Source of the DNA: Bacillota bacterium
GTDB lineage: Bacteria; Bacillota; Clostridia; Lachnospirales; Lachnospiraceae
Assembly (NCBI GenBank): GCA_023392615.1
Contig: JAEVYT010000021.1
Location: 194,167-258,166 of the forward strand
Reading direction: 5' to 3'
Length of the DNA: 64,000 nt
The notes beneath the pieces are model-generated. The model worked only from the letters and a program-made list of their open reading frames with translations. It ran no database searches and had not been told where the DNA came from. Shown piece by piece: positions 1 to 9,442 of the stretch (within the stretch, counting starts at the first letter, position 1; each line of letters starts with the position of its first letter). The position numbers were made by a program, and so were the translations under genes.

Positions 1-2
1 AT

Positions 3-842
3 TCGTTTATTGTATTTGTAGGGGTCTCATTGGGGGCATTCATGATATACACCTATCTGTTTCATAAGGTATTCAAACGCATCAATACACTGATGTTCAC
101 AGGTGGAGTGAAATCGAATTATAAGATGGGAGAACTAAAAACCTCATCACCGATTAAATCGCTATATATGAAGGAAATCAAAAGGTACTTTTCATCAACA
201 CTCTATGTGCTGAATACAGGGTTTGGTATTGTTCTGTTAACATTAGGTTCTATAGCAATGATTTTTGTGGATATTAATAAGATTTTTCAGACAGCTGAGA
301 CAAGTGGAGCCATAGCGGATTATATTCCGATTTATGTTGTATTTTGCATCGTCATGTCCTGTACCACGATGGTGTCAATATCCTTGGAAGGAAAGAGCTT
401 TTGGATATTAAAATCTATGCCTATTTCACCTAAAACAGTTTTTCAGTCTAAGTTATTATTGAACTTTACCATCATATCACCTGCATTAATTGATGCATTA
501 ATAATAGGGGTAGTTTTCAAGATGGATTTTGTTCAGTTGCTCAGCATGATCTTTGTAACTGTTGCTTGTGCTTGTTTTATTAGTCTATATGGTATGTTTA
601 TCAACCTCCTTTTGCCGAACTTTAATTGGACTGCCGAGGTTACTGTGATTAAGCAAAGTGCTGCTACCATGATAACTATCTTCTCAGGCATGGGTTATGC
701 TGCAATATTATTTATCTTTATCGCAATAATTCCTTCTGCTGCGTTAGCCTATTTATCGTATGGACTTTTTACAACGATAGTGGCAGCAGTTTTGTATAAG
801 GTGATTATGAGTTATGGGTGCAAGCGTTACTATAAGTTATAG
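3..842 (+). CDS. ABC-2-like transporter permease, C-terminal part
   Basis: The reading frame is already open at the first bases, so the gene begins before the window and only its last ~280 residues are seen. It has several hydrophobic segments (around residues 65-85, 105-120, 150-170, 175-200, 225-255 of the visible part), with a central stretch 'SISLEGKSFWILKSMPIS' that is typical of large ABC-2 type exporter permeases, where it lies between membrane segments. The likely role is the membrane part of an exporter whose ATPase would lie upstream. It converges with the next gene, separated by 2 bases. Substrate unknown. Confidence 0.6.
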   Translation, partial: SFIVFVGVSLGAFMIYTYLFHKVFKRINTLMFTGGVKSNYKMGELKTSSPIKSLYMKEIKRYFSSTLYVLNTGFGIVLLTLGSIAMIFVDINKIFQTAETSGAIADYIPIYVVFCIVMSCTTMVSISLEGKSFWILKSMPISPKTVFQSKLLLNFTIISPALIDALIIGVVFKMDFVQLLSMIFVTVACACFISLYGMFINLLLPNFNWTAEVTVIKQSAATMITIFSGMGYAAILFIFIAIIPSAALAYLSYGLFTTIVAAVLYKVIMSYGCKRYYKL

Positions 843-844
843 AA

Positions 845-1654
845 TTAATTCCAGTTCAGAATTAGGCCCACACCAACCTCTTTGACAGGGATGTATTTGT
901 TTATCTCGCATTTTACGTCAAAAGAGGTGCAGTGACAGGGGTATAACTCTCGCACGTTATTGTTTTGTAAGTAATTAATTGTATTATGAACTTGATCATT
1001 GACATCAAACAGATGAAAACCACCGATTATGCCTAATATGTTATCAGTGTTGCATACCTGCTTCGCATATTCGATGATATTGCAGATTCCGCTATGGGAA
1101 CAACCGGTTATTATGTAGATACCCAGCTCTCCCTGATATACAAGTGCACTATCCTCTAAAACATAATCATCGACATAACGATTTTCTTCTAGTCGTTTGC
1201 CAATCGCTTTTCTGGCTTCAAAAGAGTTTGACGCAGGGATTTCTCCGAGAAATATCAGATGCTTTGTAACTCTTTGAGGGTGCTTTGAAAGTAATAATTT
1301 ACATTTTGTATTTAATTGGTGTTTGGAGATAGGGGAGCCGATCCTTATATCTTCAAGCACCTTTTCATTTAAAGCATCAGGATGAGCAATCACGGATATC
1401 CTATTGTTGTGAAATTGTTCTAAATAGTAAGGTAAGCCTCCGGTATGATCGTCATGTCCATGAGATAAGGTGATATAATTTATATGATCCAGGGGTAAAT
1501 TAAGTGCCTTAGCATTTTTGATAAATAAATCAGAATAACCAACATCAAATAGTATTCGTGTTTCTTCATCCTCTATATGAAAAGAAACAGCAGGTTCGCC
1601 ATAATAGTAATGATCAATAAAGGTGTAGTTATCCACTAAAACGTTAAGTTTCAT
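845..1654 (-). CDS. Metallo-beta-lactamase-fold hydrolase
   Basis: A 269-residue cytoplasmic protein with the MBL metal-binding signature LSHGHDDHTGG (about residues 64-74), a later histidine in ITGCSHSGI, and a C-terminal GGFHLF plus PCHCTS segment. This pattern matches the subgroup annotated as dihydropterin phosphate synthase-like MBL hydrolases, which bind two metal ions. An in-frame ATG 13 codons upstream exists, but the start at 1654 has an AAGGGAG ribosome site at good spacing and begins with the conserved beta strand MKLNVLVDNY, so I chose it. The actual substrate is unknown. Confidence 0.75.
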   Translation of the reverse strand: MKLNVLVDNYTFIDHYYYGEPAVSFHIEDEETRILFDVGYSDLFIKNAKALNLPLDHINYITLSHGHDDHTGGLPYYLEQFHNNRISVIAHPDALNEKVLEDIRIGSPISKHQLNTKCKLLLSKHPQRVTKHLIFLGEIPASNSFEARKAIGKRLEENRYVDDYVLEDSALVYQGELGIYIITGCSHSGICNIIEYAKQVCNTDNILGIIGGFHLFDVNDQVHNTINYLQNNNVRELYPCHCTSFDVKCEINKYIPVKEVGVGLILNWN

Positions 1655-1856
1655 CTTGTTGCTCCCTTCTATATCTGTAACATAATTATACATTAATTGT
1701 TTCGAATTACTAGAGTATGTTATAATTCGTTGTGAACGAGTATTTAATATATGGGTTTAAGCAGATACTGGATTGACAATAATTACTGCTTATAGATGGG
1801 TAGCTGTATATTAGTCTTTCTAATAAATTGCATAAGAAATTATCTGACAAAAGATA

Positions 1857-1885
1857 ACGACAAAGTTTGAGTAGTATGCTAAAAT
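1857..1885 (+). promoter_or_regulatory. Possible promoter of the purine genes
   Basis: ACGACA, 17 bases, TAAAAT with an extended -10 (TGC directly before TAAAAT). It would give a leader of about 60 bases before purM. I see no purine riboswitch core or clear PurR box here. The rest of the 1655-1950 gap shows nothing else I can support. Confidence 0.35.
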
Positions 1886-1950
1886 GTGAGCAGAGTGGTA
1901 AGTAAAAACACAGCAGAGGAGCTGTCATATCTAAACAGGAGGTATTTTGA

Positions 1951-2976
1951 ATGGACTATAAAAACGCGGGAGTAGATATTGAAGCAGGATATAAAGCGGT
2001 CGATCTGATGAAGGAACATATTAAGGGAACCATGCGTAAAGAGGTTTTAGGCGGAATTGGTGGTTTTTCGGGAGCATTTTCATTAGAGAGCTTTAAGAAT
2101 ATGGAACAGCCTACTTTAGTATCCGGCACAGACGGTGTAGGTACGAAGTTAAAAATAGCTTTCATTTTAGATAAACATGATACAATCGGTATCGACTGTG
2201 TTGCGATGTGTGTAAATGATATCGCATGTGCAGGTGGTGAGCCGTTATTTTTCTTAGATTATATCGCTTGCGGTAAAAATGAACCGGAGAAGATTGCTAC
2301 AATCGTAAAGGGTGTAGCTGACGGTTGTAAACAAGCGGGAGCAGCTTTGATTGGCGGAGAGACAGCAGAGATGCCGGGATTTTATCCTGTGGATGAATAT
2401 GATCTTGCGGGGTTTGCTGTTGGTATCGTAGATCAGAAGAAACTGATTACCGGTGCAACATTGAAGGCAGGAGATACATTAATCGGTATCGCGTCTTCTG
2501 GTATTCACAGTAACGGATATTCTTTGGTTCGTAAGGTGTTCCGTATGCAGAGAGATTCTTTGGATTCATATTATGAAGCATTGGGTACAACGTTAGGTGA
2601 GACTTTGTTAACACCTACAAAAATTTATGTAAATGCATTAAAATCTCTAAAAAATGGTGGGATTACGATAAAGGCATGTAGCCATATAACAGGTGGCGGT
2701 TTCTATGAAAATATTCCGAGAATGCTTCCGGAAGGCGTGCATGCAATGGTGAAGCAAAACAGCTATGATGTTCCTCCGATCTTTGGTATGCTTCAAAAAG
2801 ATGGTGATATCTCAGAGCAGATTATGTACAATACCTATAATATGGGTCTTGGTATGATTATTGCTGTGGATAGTAAAGATGCAGATAGCGCTGTGAAATT
2901 AATTGAAGCATCCGGTGAGAAAGCTTTTATTGTTGGTGAGGCAGTAGCGGGAGCGAAGGGAGTAACCTTATGTTAA
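1951..2976 (+). CDS. purM: Phosphoribosylformylglycinamidine cyclo-ligase (AIR synthetase)
   Basis: 341 residues, the usual length for PurM. It closes the imidazole ring in an ATP-dependent step of de novo purine synthesis (FGAM to AIR). Visible family motifs are the N-terminal YKNAGVDIEAGY, the glycine-rich LVSGTDGVGTKLK, the GGETAEMPGFY loop and the ITGGGFYENIPRML segment. The start follows an ACAGGAGG ribosome site. It overlaps purN by 7 bases, which implies translational coupling. Confidence 0.97.
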   Translation: MDYKNAGVDIEAGYKAVDLMKEHIKGTMRKEVLGGIGGFSGAFSLESFKNMEQPTLVSGTDGVGTKLKIAFILDKHDTIGIDCVAMCVNDIACAGGEPLFFLDYIACGKNEPEKIATIVKGVADGCKQAGAALIGGETAEMPGFYPVDEYDLAGFAVGIVDQKKLITGATLKAGDTLIGIASSGIHSNGYSLVRKVFRMQRDSLDSYYEALGTTLGETLLTPTKIYVNALKSLKNGGITIKACSHITGGGFYENIPRMLPEGVHAMVKQNSYDVPPIFGMLQKDGDISEQIMYNTYNMGLGMIIAVDSKDADSAVKLIEASGEKAFIVGEAVAGAKGVTLC

Positions 2977-3596
2977 AACTGGCTGTCATGGTGTCAGGTG
3001 GTGGAACTAATCTACAAGCCTTGATTGATCAGATAGAACAGAATAACCTACCCGATGTGAAGATAGAGGTTGTAATCAGTAACAACAAGAATGCCTATGC
3101 ACTAGAGAGAGCAAAAAAGCATGGCATTCCTGCAGAGACAATCTCTAAGAAAGATTATGCTTCTTTCGATATGTTTTCTGATGCGTTATGTGCATTGTTA
3201 GCAAATTATGAGGTGGATTTAATCGTACTGGCAGGATGCTTAATGATCATTCCAGAAGATGTTGTTAGGAAATATCGAAACCGAATTATCAACATTCATC
3301 CATCCTTAATTCCGTCTTTTTGCGGAGATGGATATTATGGGCTTAAGGTTCATGAAGCAGCTTTGGAACGTGGTGTGAAGGTTACAGGTGCTACGGTACA
3401 TTTTGTAGATGAAGGGACGGATACCGGACCTATCATATTACAAAAAGCTGTTATGGTGGAAAGTGGAGATACAGCTGAGATTTTACAAAGAAGAGTGATG
3501 GAACAGGCGGAGTGGGAGATCCTTCCGGAAGCAGTTCGTCTCATTTCAGAGAATAAATTAGTGGTGGAACATAATCACGTAACAATACTTCAATAA
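2970..3596 (+). CDS. purN: Phosphoribosylglycinamide formyltransferase
   Basis: 208 residues; transfers a formyl group from 10-formyl-THF to GAR. It carries the N-terminal VMVSGGGTNLQALID phosphate-binding loop, NIHPSLIPSF with the catalytic Asn-His, GATVHFVDEGTDTGPI with the conserved His and Asp, and the C-terminal R.MEQAEWEILPEAV helix. The ATG overlaps the purM stop (ATGTTAA). It is followed by a terminator, so purD may be partly uncoupled from purM-purN. Confidence 0.96.
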   Translation: MLKLAVMVSGGGTNLQALIDQIEQNNLPDVKIEVVISNNKNAYALERAKKHGIPAETISKKDYASFDMFSDALCALLANYEVDLIVLAGCLMIIPEDVVRKYRNRIINIHPSLIPSFCGDGYYGLKVHEAALERGVKVTGATVHFVDEGTDTGPIILQKAVMVESGDTAEILQRRVMEQAEWEILPEAVRLISENKLVVEHNHVTILQ

Positions 3597-3603
3597 TAAA
3601 AGT

Positions 3604-3645
3604 AAAAACAGACAGCTGATTTTTTCAATTTGCTATCTGTTTTTT
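3604..3645 (+). terminator. Terminator-like hairpin between purN and purD
   Basis: AAAAACAGA (3604-3612) pairs with TCTGTTTTT (3636-3644), extended by AGC/GCT after a one-base mismatch, and ends in a T-run. Its A-rich left arm lets it act in either direction. It may reduce read-through into purD. Confidence 0.6.
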
Positions 3646-3685
3646 CACATGAACGTGAATAAATGAAGAGTAACGGAGGGTTCTT

Positions 3686-4963
3686 ATGAAGGTTTTAGTT
3701 ATCGGCGGTGGCGGAAGAGAGCATGCAATAGCGAAAAAAGTATCACAGAGTAAAAAGGTTAGCAAATTATATTGTGCACCTGGTAATGCAGGGATTGAGG
3801 AATGTGCACAATGCGTAGATATCCCAGTAAGCAATTTTAACGGACTTGCAGAGTTTGCGGAGAAAGAAGGAATTGATCTTACAATTGTAGGACCTGATGA
3901 TCCGTTAGTTGGTGGAGTTGTGGATGTATTTGAGGACAAGGGTCTTAGAGTATTTGGACCTCGTAAGAACGCGGCGATTATTGAAGGCTCAAAAGCATTT
4001 TCCAAGGATTTAATGAAAAAATACAACATCCCGTCAGCAGCTTATGAAACCTTTGATTCCTCTGATAAGGCAATTGAATATTTAAAATCAAGTAAATATC
4101 CTATTGTACTAAAAGCGGACGGACTGGCGTTAGGAAAAGGTGTTTTAATATGCGATAGCTTTACCCAGGCTGTCAATGGAGTGAAGCAGATTATGGAAGA
4201 CAAGCAGTTTGGTGATGCCGGGGATCGTCTCGTAGTAGAGGAATTCATGACTGGACGTGAAGTTTCCGTATTGGCTTTCTGTGATGGTACAAGAATTCTG
4301 CCAATGACCAGTGCTCAAGATCACAAGCGTGCGAAGGATAATGATCAGGGATTAAATACCGGTGGAATGGGAACTTTTTCACCCAGTCCTTTTTATACGG
4401 ATGAAGTGGATGATTTCTGTAAAAAGTATATCTATCAACCTACGATGGATGCAATGAAGGCAGAAGGCAGAGATTTTATCGGGATTCTGTTTGTTGGTTT
4501 AATGTTAACACAGGAAGGACCAAAGGTATTAGAATACAATGCTCGTTTTGGTGATCCCGAAACACAAGTGGTACTTCCGAGAATGAAGAATGATATCGTA
4601 GAGGTATTTGAAGCGTGCATTGATGGTAGACTGAATGACATTACTCTTGATTTTGACGATAATGCTGCAGTTTGTGTAATACTTGCTTCTGCCGGCTATC
4701 CAGAACATTATGAAAAGGGTTATCCGATACAGGGACTAGATAGCTTTAAGGATAAGGATGATTACTTCGTTTTCCACGCCGGATCAAAAAGATCCGAGGG
4801 CGAGATTGTTACAAATGGTGGACGAGTACTTGGTGTAACAGCAACCGGAATGAATTTAAAAGAGGCAAGAATGAAAGCTTATGAAGCTACTTTTTGGATT
4901 GACTTTGATAATAAATACATGAGAACTGATATCGGGAAAGCAATTGATGAGGTCGGTAAATAG
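3686..4963 (+). CDS. purD: Phosphoribosylamine-glycine ligase (GAR synthetase)
   Basis: 425 residues, normal for PurD, an ATP-grasp enzyme that joins phosphoribosylamine to glycine. It starts MKVLVIGGGGREHAIA, shows the ATP-grasp segments YPIVLKADGLALGKGV and VVEEFMTGREVSVLAF, and the metal-binding EYNARFGDPETQVVLPR. The start has a GGAGG site. It is the third purine gene in this cluster, 89 bases after purN. Confidence 0.97.
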   Translation: MKVLVIGGGGREHAIAKKVSQSKKVSKLYCAPGNAGIEECAQCVDIPVSNFNGLAEFAEKEGIDLTIVGPDDPLVGGVVDVFEDKGLRVFGPRKNAAIIEGSKAFSKDLMKKYNIPSAAYETFDSSDKAIEYLKSSKYPIVLKADGLALGKGVLICDSFTQAVNGVKQIMEDKQFGDAGDRLVVEEFMTGREVSVLAFCDGTRILPMTSAQDHKRAKDNDQGLNTGGMGTFSPSPFYTDEVDDFCKKYIYQPTMDAMKAEGRDFIGILFVGLMLTQEGPKVLEYNARFGDPETQVVLPRMKNDIVEVFEACIDGRLNDITLDFDDNAAVCVILASAGYPEHYEKGYPIQGLDSFKDKDDYFVFHAGSKRSEGEIVTNGGRVLGVTATGMNLKEARMKAYEATFWIDFDNKYMRTDIGKAIDEVGK

Positions 4964-5351
4964 ATATATCGTACGATTTTTACGTTTACTAATGTGGTGT
5001 TTTTAAGTAAAAAAGTTTGGAATTTCTTTTTATTTATTAAATAATCAGATAGATTGAGAAGTCACTTACAAGATTAGCGATAATTTTTGAAAGTGCCTTC
5101 TTAATTTGTTTAAAACACATTCAATTATACTAGAATAAGGCATAATATACTGAAATAGTAAGAATGGATTGTTGATTTATGACATGTTATGGTTTATAAT
5201 ATAATAAATGTGAGAAATGACATATATGTGTCATGGTAATTTGTATATAAGCAATGAGAAAGGTAGAATCATGGCACGAATAATGATTTTATGGCCTTGA
5301 TTATTGCTTATTTTGGATTGTATATATTTTACATAGGCTTAAGGGGGAAGT
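4964..5351. other. Intergenic region with promoter and structured leader
   Basis: This 388-base AT-rich gap holds the promoter at 5172-5200, an imperfect palindrome with arms TGACA and TGTCA at 5218-5233 just after the expected transcription start, and an imperfect hairpin at 5249-5309. I see no gene in it, and no convincing purD terminator. Confidence 0.5.
5172..5200 (+). promoter_or_regulatory. Sigma-A promoter of the glucosaminidase gene
   Basis: TTGATT (5172-5177), 17-base spacer, TATAAT (5195-5200). It leaves an unusually long leader of about 145 bases before the coding start. The near-palindrome at 5218-5233 would lie at about +12 to +27 and could be an operator. Confidence 0.65.
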
Positions 5352-8036
5352 ATGAGACGAAAGAATTTAAAAAAATATATTGTTTTTTTAATTATAACGG
5401 CACTGATAATTCAGAGTTTTGTATATCAAAAGCCAGAGAGTGCATCCGCTACTTCCACAGGTAAGGTTACGGTTCAATCATTAAATGTACGAACCGGTCC
5501 TTCATCTTCAAAAAATCAATTGAAATCAGACGGTAAGTTTGTGAATTTAACAAAAGGGCAGAAAGTTACTATTATTAGTACGAGTGGTTCGTTTTATTAT
5601 GTTTCATTCGTGTTTAGCGGTAAAACATTAAAAGGCTATGTACATAAAGGGTATATCTCATTATCACAAACACCAACCAAGACGCCTACTAAAAAGCCAA
5701 CACCAACACCTATAAAGAAACCAACACCTACACCCGTAAATTTCGTGAATAAGGGGTTGGATGTGAAGGCTTCGGTGGCGACATCTAGACTTTATATGAG
5801 GAGTGGCCCAAGCACGAAGTATAATAAAGTCGGTGAGTTAAAAAATAAAGAAACAATAACTGTTCAGGGTGACACAACTACGAATAATGAAAAATGGTAC
5901 GGTATTTCTGTTAAGAAGAATAATAAAACTTTGAATGGTTTTGTGATTGGAGAATATATAAAATTAACCTATAACAAAGCAATTAACGCTCAGACACTGT
6001 CAAATTCAGTATCTGTATACACGAAAGCCGGATCGACTAGTAGTTATTTAAAGAATAAAAAAGGGACTAAGGTAACATTAAGCAAAGGTAAAACTATATC
6101 AGTTAAAAACGAAACAACAGTTAAGGGAGTCAAATGGTTTCAAGTTTCCTTTAGCGTGAATGGTGAAACGTTTACTGGATATGTGGATGCGAATAAAGCG
6201 ATACTGAAATCAATCGCTTCTACTCCGACACCGACAAAGAAGCCAACACCAACACCAACACCAACAAAGAAGCCAACACCAATACCAACAGCGAAACCTA
6301 CACCAGTACCAACAGCGAAACCTACTCCTACAAACAGTGGGGGGACGATAAAAATTCCTACAATCGGTACTGCCTTTGATGTTAGTAATTTAAAAATCTT
6401 TGATTCGATTACTAACTCAACACAAGGATATATCTGTAATACAAACTATGTATTTAATGTATTTAATTATAGTTCTTCTAGTAATACACTCAGTTTACTT
6501 ACTGATAACGGAAAACCCATTCTTTTAAAAAGTGCTCAGCCAGTAACGGTGACACAATCTGTGATTTTAAACTACATACCGTATTATAAAATTAATTTTA
6601 CTTACGAAGGAATTCAGAAAACCGGATACGTAATGCCTTCTATCGTATATATGCCGTCTAAGAACCCACCCGTTCCTACCCCGACGAATGCAGCATCGGT
6701 AACACCAACCAAGCAACCTAGTGTATCACCAACTCCGGGGGGACTAAACAATACGGACTTCGAGAAGGCTATGTCACAGGAAGGATTTCCAGAAAGCTAT
6801 AAGGTATATTTAAGAATGCTACACAACCAATATCCTCAGTGGGTATTTAAGGCGTATCATACCGGATTAGATTGGAATAAGGTGATTACCGCAGAAAATA
6901 AAGTGGGCTTGAATTTGATACCGAATTATAAAGGGATAGAATGGCTTTCCATGGATGGAAGTGCGTATGATTGGAAAACAGATAAATTTACTGTGTATGA
7001 TGGGACTACATGGGTAACGGCGTCAAAAGAAGGCCTTGGATATTACATGGATCCACGTAACTTTTTAACGACAAACGGTATTTTCCAATTTGAAATGCTA
7101 CGATATCAAAGTGCATACCAAAATATAAATGGTGTAAATAATATACTCAACAAAACAGTGTTCGATGGAAGCTATAACTTTACAAATAATTATGGTATTA
7201 AGAAAACTTATAGCTACGCGAATACATTTATGGAAGCAGCTCTGTTTTCCGGAGTAAGCCCATATCATTTGGCCTCTAGGTCAAAGCAGGAAGTATTAGG
7301 AAGTGCGTCCTCCTTTAGTGGAAGTGCATCAGGTAAATATCCAGATTACGAGGGATACTTCAACTTTTATAATATCGGTGCTTCAAACAGCGCAGGAGGT
7401 GGTGCTATTGCAAAAGGTCTTTCTTATGCAAAGAACGGAACCACCAGTTCGGTAAATAACGCACAATATATGTTACCCTGGAACAACCAATATAAAGCAA
7501 TTGCAGGCGGTGCTTTTTGGATTGGCAGTCGTTACATCAATAGAGGACAAGATACCGTATATCTACAGAAGTTTAATGTAACAGATATATCAACTTATAG
7601 TCATCAATATATGGGTAACGTGGAGGCACCTTATGCAGAAGCAAAAAAAGTTAAGATAGCCTATGACAGTGTATTAAATACTCCAATTGTATTCTCTATT
7701 CCGGTGTATTTGAACATGCCAACAAAACCAGTACCAACACCTGCACCTAAGCTTAATCCGAATAACTGGATTAAGAGCCTTAATGTAAAGGATTTAAATG
7801 GTACAATAATAAAATTAACACCAACCTTTAGCCAAACAGTGAAAAATTACGATTTAGAGGTTGATAATAAGGTGGACAAGATCACTGTAGCTGCGGCAGC
7901 AGTAAGTACTAAGGCGAAGGTATCCGGTACAGGAACAATTCAGTTGCAGGTGGGTACCAACAAAGTTACTGTAAAAATCACTGCAGAGAACGGCGCAGTA
8001 GAGACTTATACATTAACTGTTGTAAGAAAAAAATAG
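5352..8036 (+). CDS. Secreted SH3-domain N-acetylglucosaminidase (autolysin)
   Basis: 894 residues. A basic N terminus and hydrophobic segment form a signal peptide that probably ends near ASA at residue ~33. Three or four SH3b-type repeats follow (about 38-105, 130-210, 212-285, 350-430), separated by threonine/proline linkers (TPTP, KKPTPTP). The catalytic part (about 470-765) has the family-73-like segment FMEAALFSGVSPYHLASR and the YFNFYNIGA motif of LytD/LytB-type glucosaminidases that cut the glycan chain of peptidoglycan. The C terminus (about 805-893) is a cadherin-like beta-sandwich domain (PF12733 type). Likely acts in wall turnover or cell separation. Substrate specificity is inferred. 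Confidence 0.85.
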   Translation: MRRKNLKKYIVFLIITALIIQSFVYQKPESASATSTGKVTVQSLNVRTGPSSSKNQLKSDGKFVNLTKGQKVTIISTSGSFYYVSFVFSGKTLKGYVHKGYISLSQTPTKTPTKKPTPTPIKKPTPTPVNFVNKGLDVKASVATSRLYMRSGPSTKYNKVGELKNKETITVQGDTTTNNEKWYGISVKKNNKTLNGFVIGEYIKLTYNKAINAQTLSNSVSVYTKAGSTSSYLKNKKGTKVTLSKGKTISVKNETTVKGVKWFQVSFSVNGETFTGYVDANKAILKSIASTPTPTKKPTPTPTPTKKPTPIPTAKPTPVPTAKPTPTNSGGTIKIPTIGTAFDVSNLKIFDSITNSTQGYICNTNYVFNVFNYSSSSNTLSLLTDNGKPILLKSAQPVTVTQSVILNYIPYYKINFTYEGIQKTGYVMPSIVYMPSKNPPVPTPTNAASVTPTKQPSVSPTPGGLNNTDFEKAMSQEGFPESYKVYLRMLHNQYPQWVFKAYHTGLDWNKVITAENKVGLNLIPNYKGIEWLSMDGSAYDWKTDKFTVYDGTTWVTASKEGLGYYMDPRNFLTTNGIFQFEMLRYQSAYQNINGVNNILNKTVFDGSYNFTNNYGIKKTYSYANTFMEAALFSGVSPYHLASRSKQEVLGSASSFSGSASGKYPDYEGYFNFYNIGASNSAGGGAIAKGLSYAKNGTTSSVNNAQYMLPWNNQYKAIAGGAFWIGSRYINRGQDTVYLQKFNVTDISTYSHQYMGNVEAPYAEAKKVKIAYDSVLNTPIVFSIPVYLNMPTKPVPTPAPKLNPNNWIKSLNVKDLNGTIIKLTPTFSQTVKNYDLEVDNKVDKITVAAAAVSTKAKVSGTGTIQLQVGTNKVTVKITAENGAVETYTLTVVRKK

Positions 8037-8057
8037 ATATTTAATATGAAAAGAATA

Positions 8058-8086
8058 CCGGCCGAAGGTTTCTACCTATCGGCCGG
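8058..8086 (+). other. GC-rich hairpin between two surface-protein genes
   Basis: CCGGCCGA (8058-8065) pairs with TCGGCCGG (8079-8086), with an inner AGG/CCT. No T-run follows, so it is not a classical terminator. It may be a processing or attenuation element between the two genes. Confidence 0.45.
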
Positions 8087-8130
8087 ATATTGCATACGGA
8101 GGAGAATTCCTTCGACAAAAGGAGGAGAAA

Positions 8131-9351
8131 ATGATGAGTAAATTTAAAAAAATTTTAATGTTATTTCTGTTTGTCGGAATCACAGCAAGCTTTATTAATG
8201 TAAAACCTTGTTTTGCTGCTAGTGCAAAGGTTGAGTTAACAAGTAATAATTCAACAGTAACGATAGGTGACACTGTTTATGTTTATATAAATATTAATTC
8301 AGAGACTACTTTTACTGATTTTGTAGCAAACTTAGCATATGATTCAAATGTTTTAGAATATACAGGCGGTGCTCAAAAGATTACTGGTGGAAATGGACTT
8401 TTAAAAATCAATGATATTGATGTTATGGAAGGTAGCACAAAAAGAAAATACGCTATGAAGTTCAAAACACTTAAGGTTGGAAACTGCAAAATGGCACTGG
8501 AAGATCCAGTTGTGTATGATGAGAGTGGCAATGAATTATCAGTATCCAGTGATGAATTAACATTGAAAGTTAAGGCGAAAAATACTGCATCAACAAATGC
8601 AAATTTAAAATCTTTGACCACTAATCCTTCGATAGAGCCATCTTTTAATAAAAAGACACTTGAATATAATGTCAGTGTTGATAGTTCAACAGATGAGTTG
8701 TTTATTGTCGCAGACCCTGAGGATAAAAAGGCCACAGTATCCATAACTGGTAATGATTCATTAAAAGAAGGTAAAAATAAAGTTGTTATTAAAGTATTAG
8801 CAGAATCAGGAAACGTCATAGAATATACTATAAATGTAAATAAAGAAAAAAAGGCAGAGACAACTCCTACGATTACTCCGACACCGGATACAGATACGAT
8901 TTCTTCTAGCTCAGTAAAAATTGTACAAAATGGTGCTGATCAATACCTGGTCATAGGAGGAAGTTATAAATTAGTTGATCTGGAGGAAGGGACTGCTATT
9001 CCGAAAGGATATGTAAAAACTGAGATAACTATATCAGGAGAAACAGTAACAGCATATGTTCCAAACGATAATATGCAGGATGATTTTGCATTATTATATG
9101 TGGAAAATTCTGATGGTGAAAAAGGATTTTATCAATATGATAAAGTAGAAAAAACAATTCAACGATTTACTGAGAGTTCTGTGGGGAATACTAAATCCGA
9201 TAATCAAAGTAAAGAGATACAGCAATACAAAAGTAATCTCTCAAAAGCAGCGATTGCAATAGCGATTCTTAGTGCAGTTGCACTACTGTTGTTATTCACA
9301 ACTGTGAGAACACTAAAGGTTCTTTCTAAGAAAAGGAAACGCAGAAGATAG
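8131..9351 (+). CDS. Membrane-anchored cohesin-like / cadherin-like surface protein
   Basis: 406 residues. A signal peptide of about 30 residues ends at CFAASA. Residues ~31-150 resemble a cohesin fold (KVELTSNNSTVTIGDTVYVY, then FVANLAYDSNVLEY), the module that binds dockerins or acts as a generic adhesion domain. A cadherin-like beta-sandwich domain follows at ~155-240 (SIEPSFNKKTLEYNVSVD), then a threonine/proline linker, a further small domain and a C-terminal membrane helix (~375-397) ending in SKKRKRRR. The start could be either of two tandem ATGs behind AGGAGG. It shares the cadherin-like domain with the upstream autolysin. Partner unknown. Confidence 0.75.
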   Translation: MMSKFKKILMLFLFVGITASFINVKPCFAASAKVELTSNNSTVTIGDTVYVYININSETTFTDFVANLAYDSNVLEYTGGAQKITGGNGLLKINDIDVMEGSTKRKYAMKFKTLKVGNCKMALEDPVVYDESGNELSVSSDELTLKVKAKNTASTNANLKSLTTNPSIEPSFNKKTLEYNVSVDSSTDELFIVADPEDKKATVSITGNDSLKEGKNKVVIKVLAESGNVIEYTINVNKEKKAETTPTITPTPDTDTISSSSVKIVQNGADQYLVIGGSYKLVDLEEGTAIPKGYVKTEITISGETVTAYVPNDNMQDDFALLYVENSDGEKGFYQYDKVEKTIQRFTESSVGNTKSDNQSKEIQQYKSNLSKAAIAIAILSAVALLLLFTTVRTLKVLSKKRKRRR

Positions 9352-9365
9352 TGGCTGTAAAACGC

Positions 9366-9405
9366 TTGACAAATGAAAGTTGTTTGTTATACTGAGTGTA
9401 TAACA
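9366..9405 (+). promoter_or_regulatory. Promoter with palindromic operator for gntR-mcsA-mcsB-clpC
   Basis: TTGACA (9366-9371), 16 bases, TATACT (9388-9393). A perfect inverted repeat, TGTTATAC (9385-9392) and GTATAACA (9398-9405) around TGAGT, covers the -10 box. This is where a GntR autorepressor would bind. I see no CtsR heptad repeat. Confidence 0.7.
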
Positions 9406-9442
9406 GATATAACGGTAACTTTAGAATACGAGGTGTTTCATT

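Noticed and set aside
1710..1928. A 72-codon leftward open frame upstream of purM
   Set aside because: No ribosome site, odd composition, and it covers the likely purine promoter.
6230..6335. Short tandem repeats (ACACCAACA-like), checked as CRISPR or simple repeat locus
   Set aside because: They encode the threonine/proline linker of the glucosaminidase; no spacers of constant length.
8058..8086. Calling the GC-rich hairpin a terminator
   Set aside because: It has no T-run in either direction.
9366..9442. CtsR operator in front of the clpC operon
   Set aside because: No GGTCAAA heptad repeats; the palindrome there is of a different sequence.
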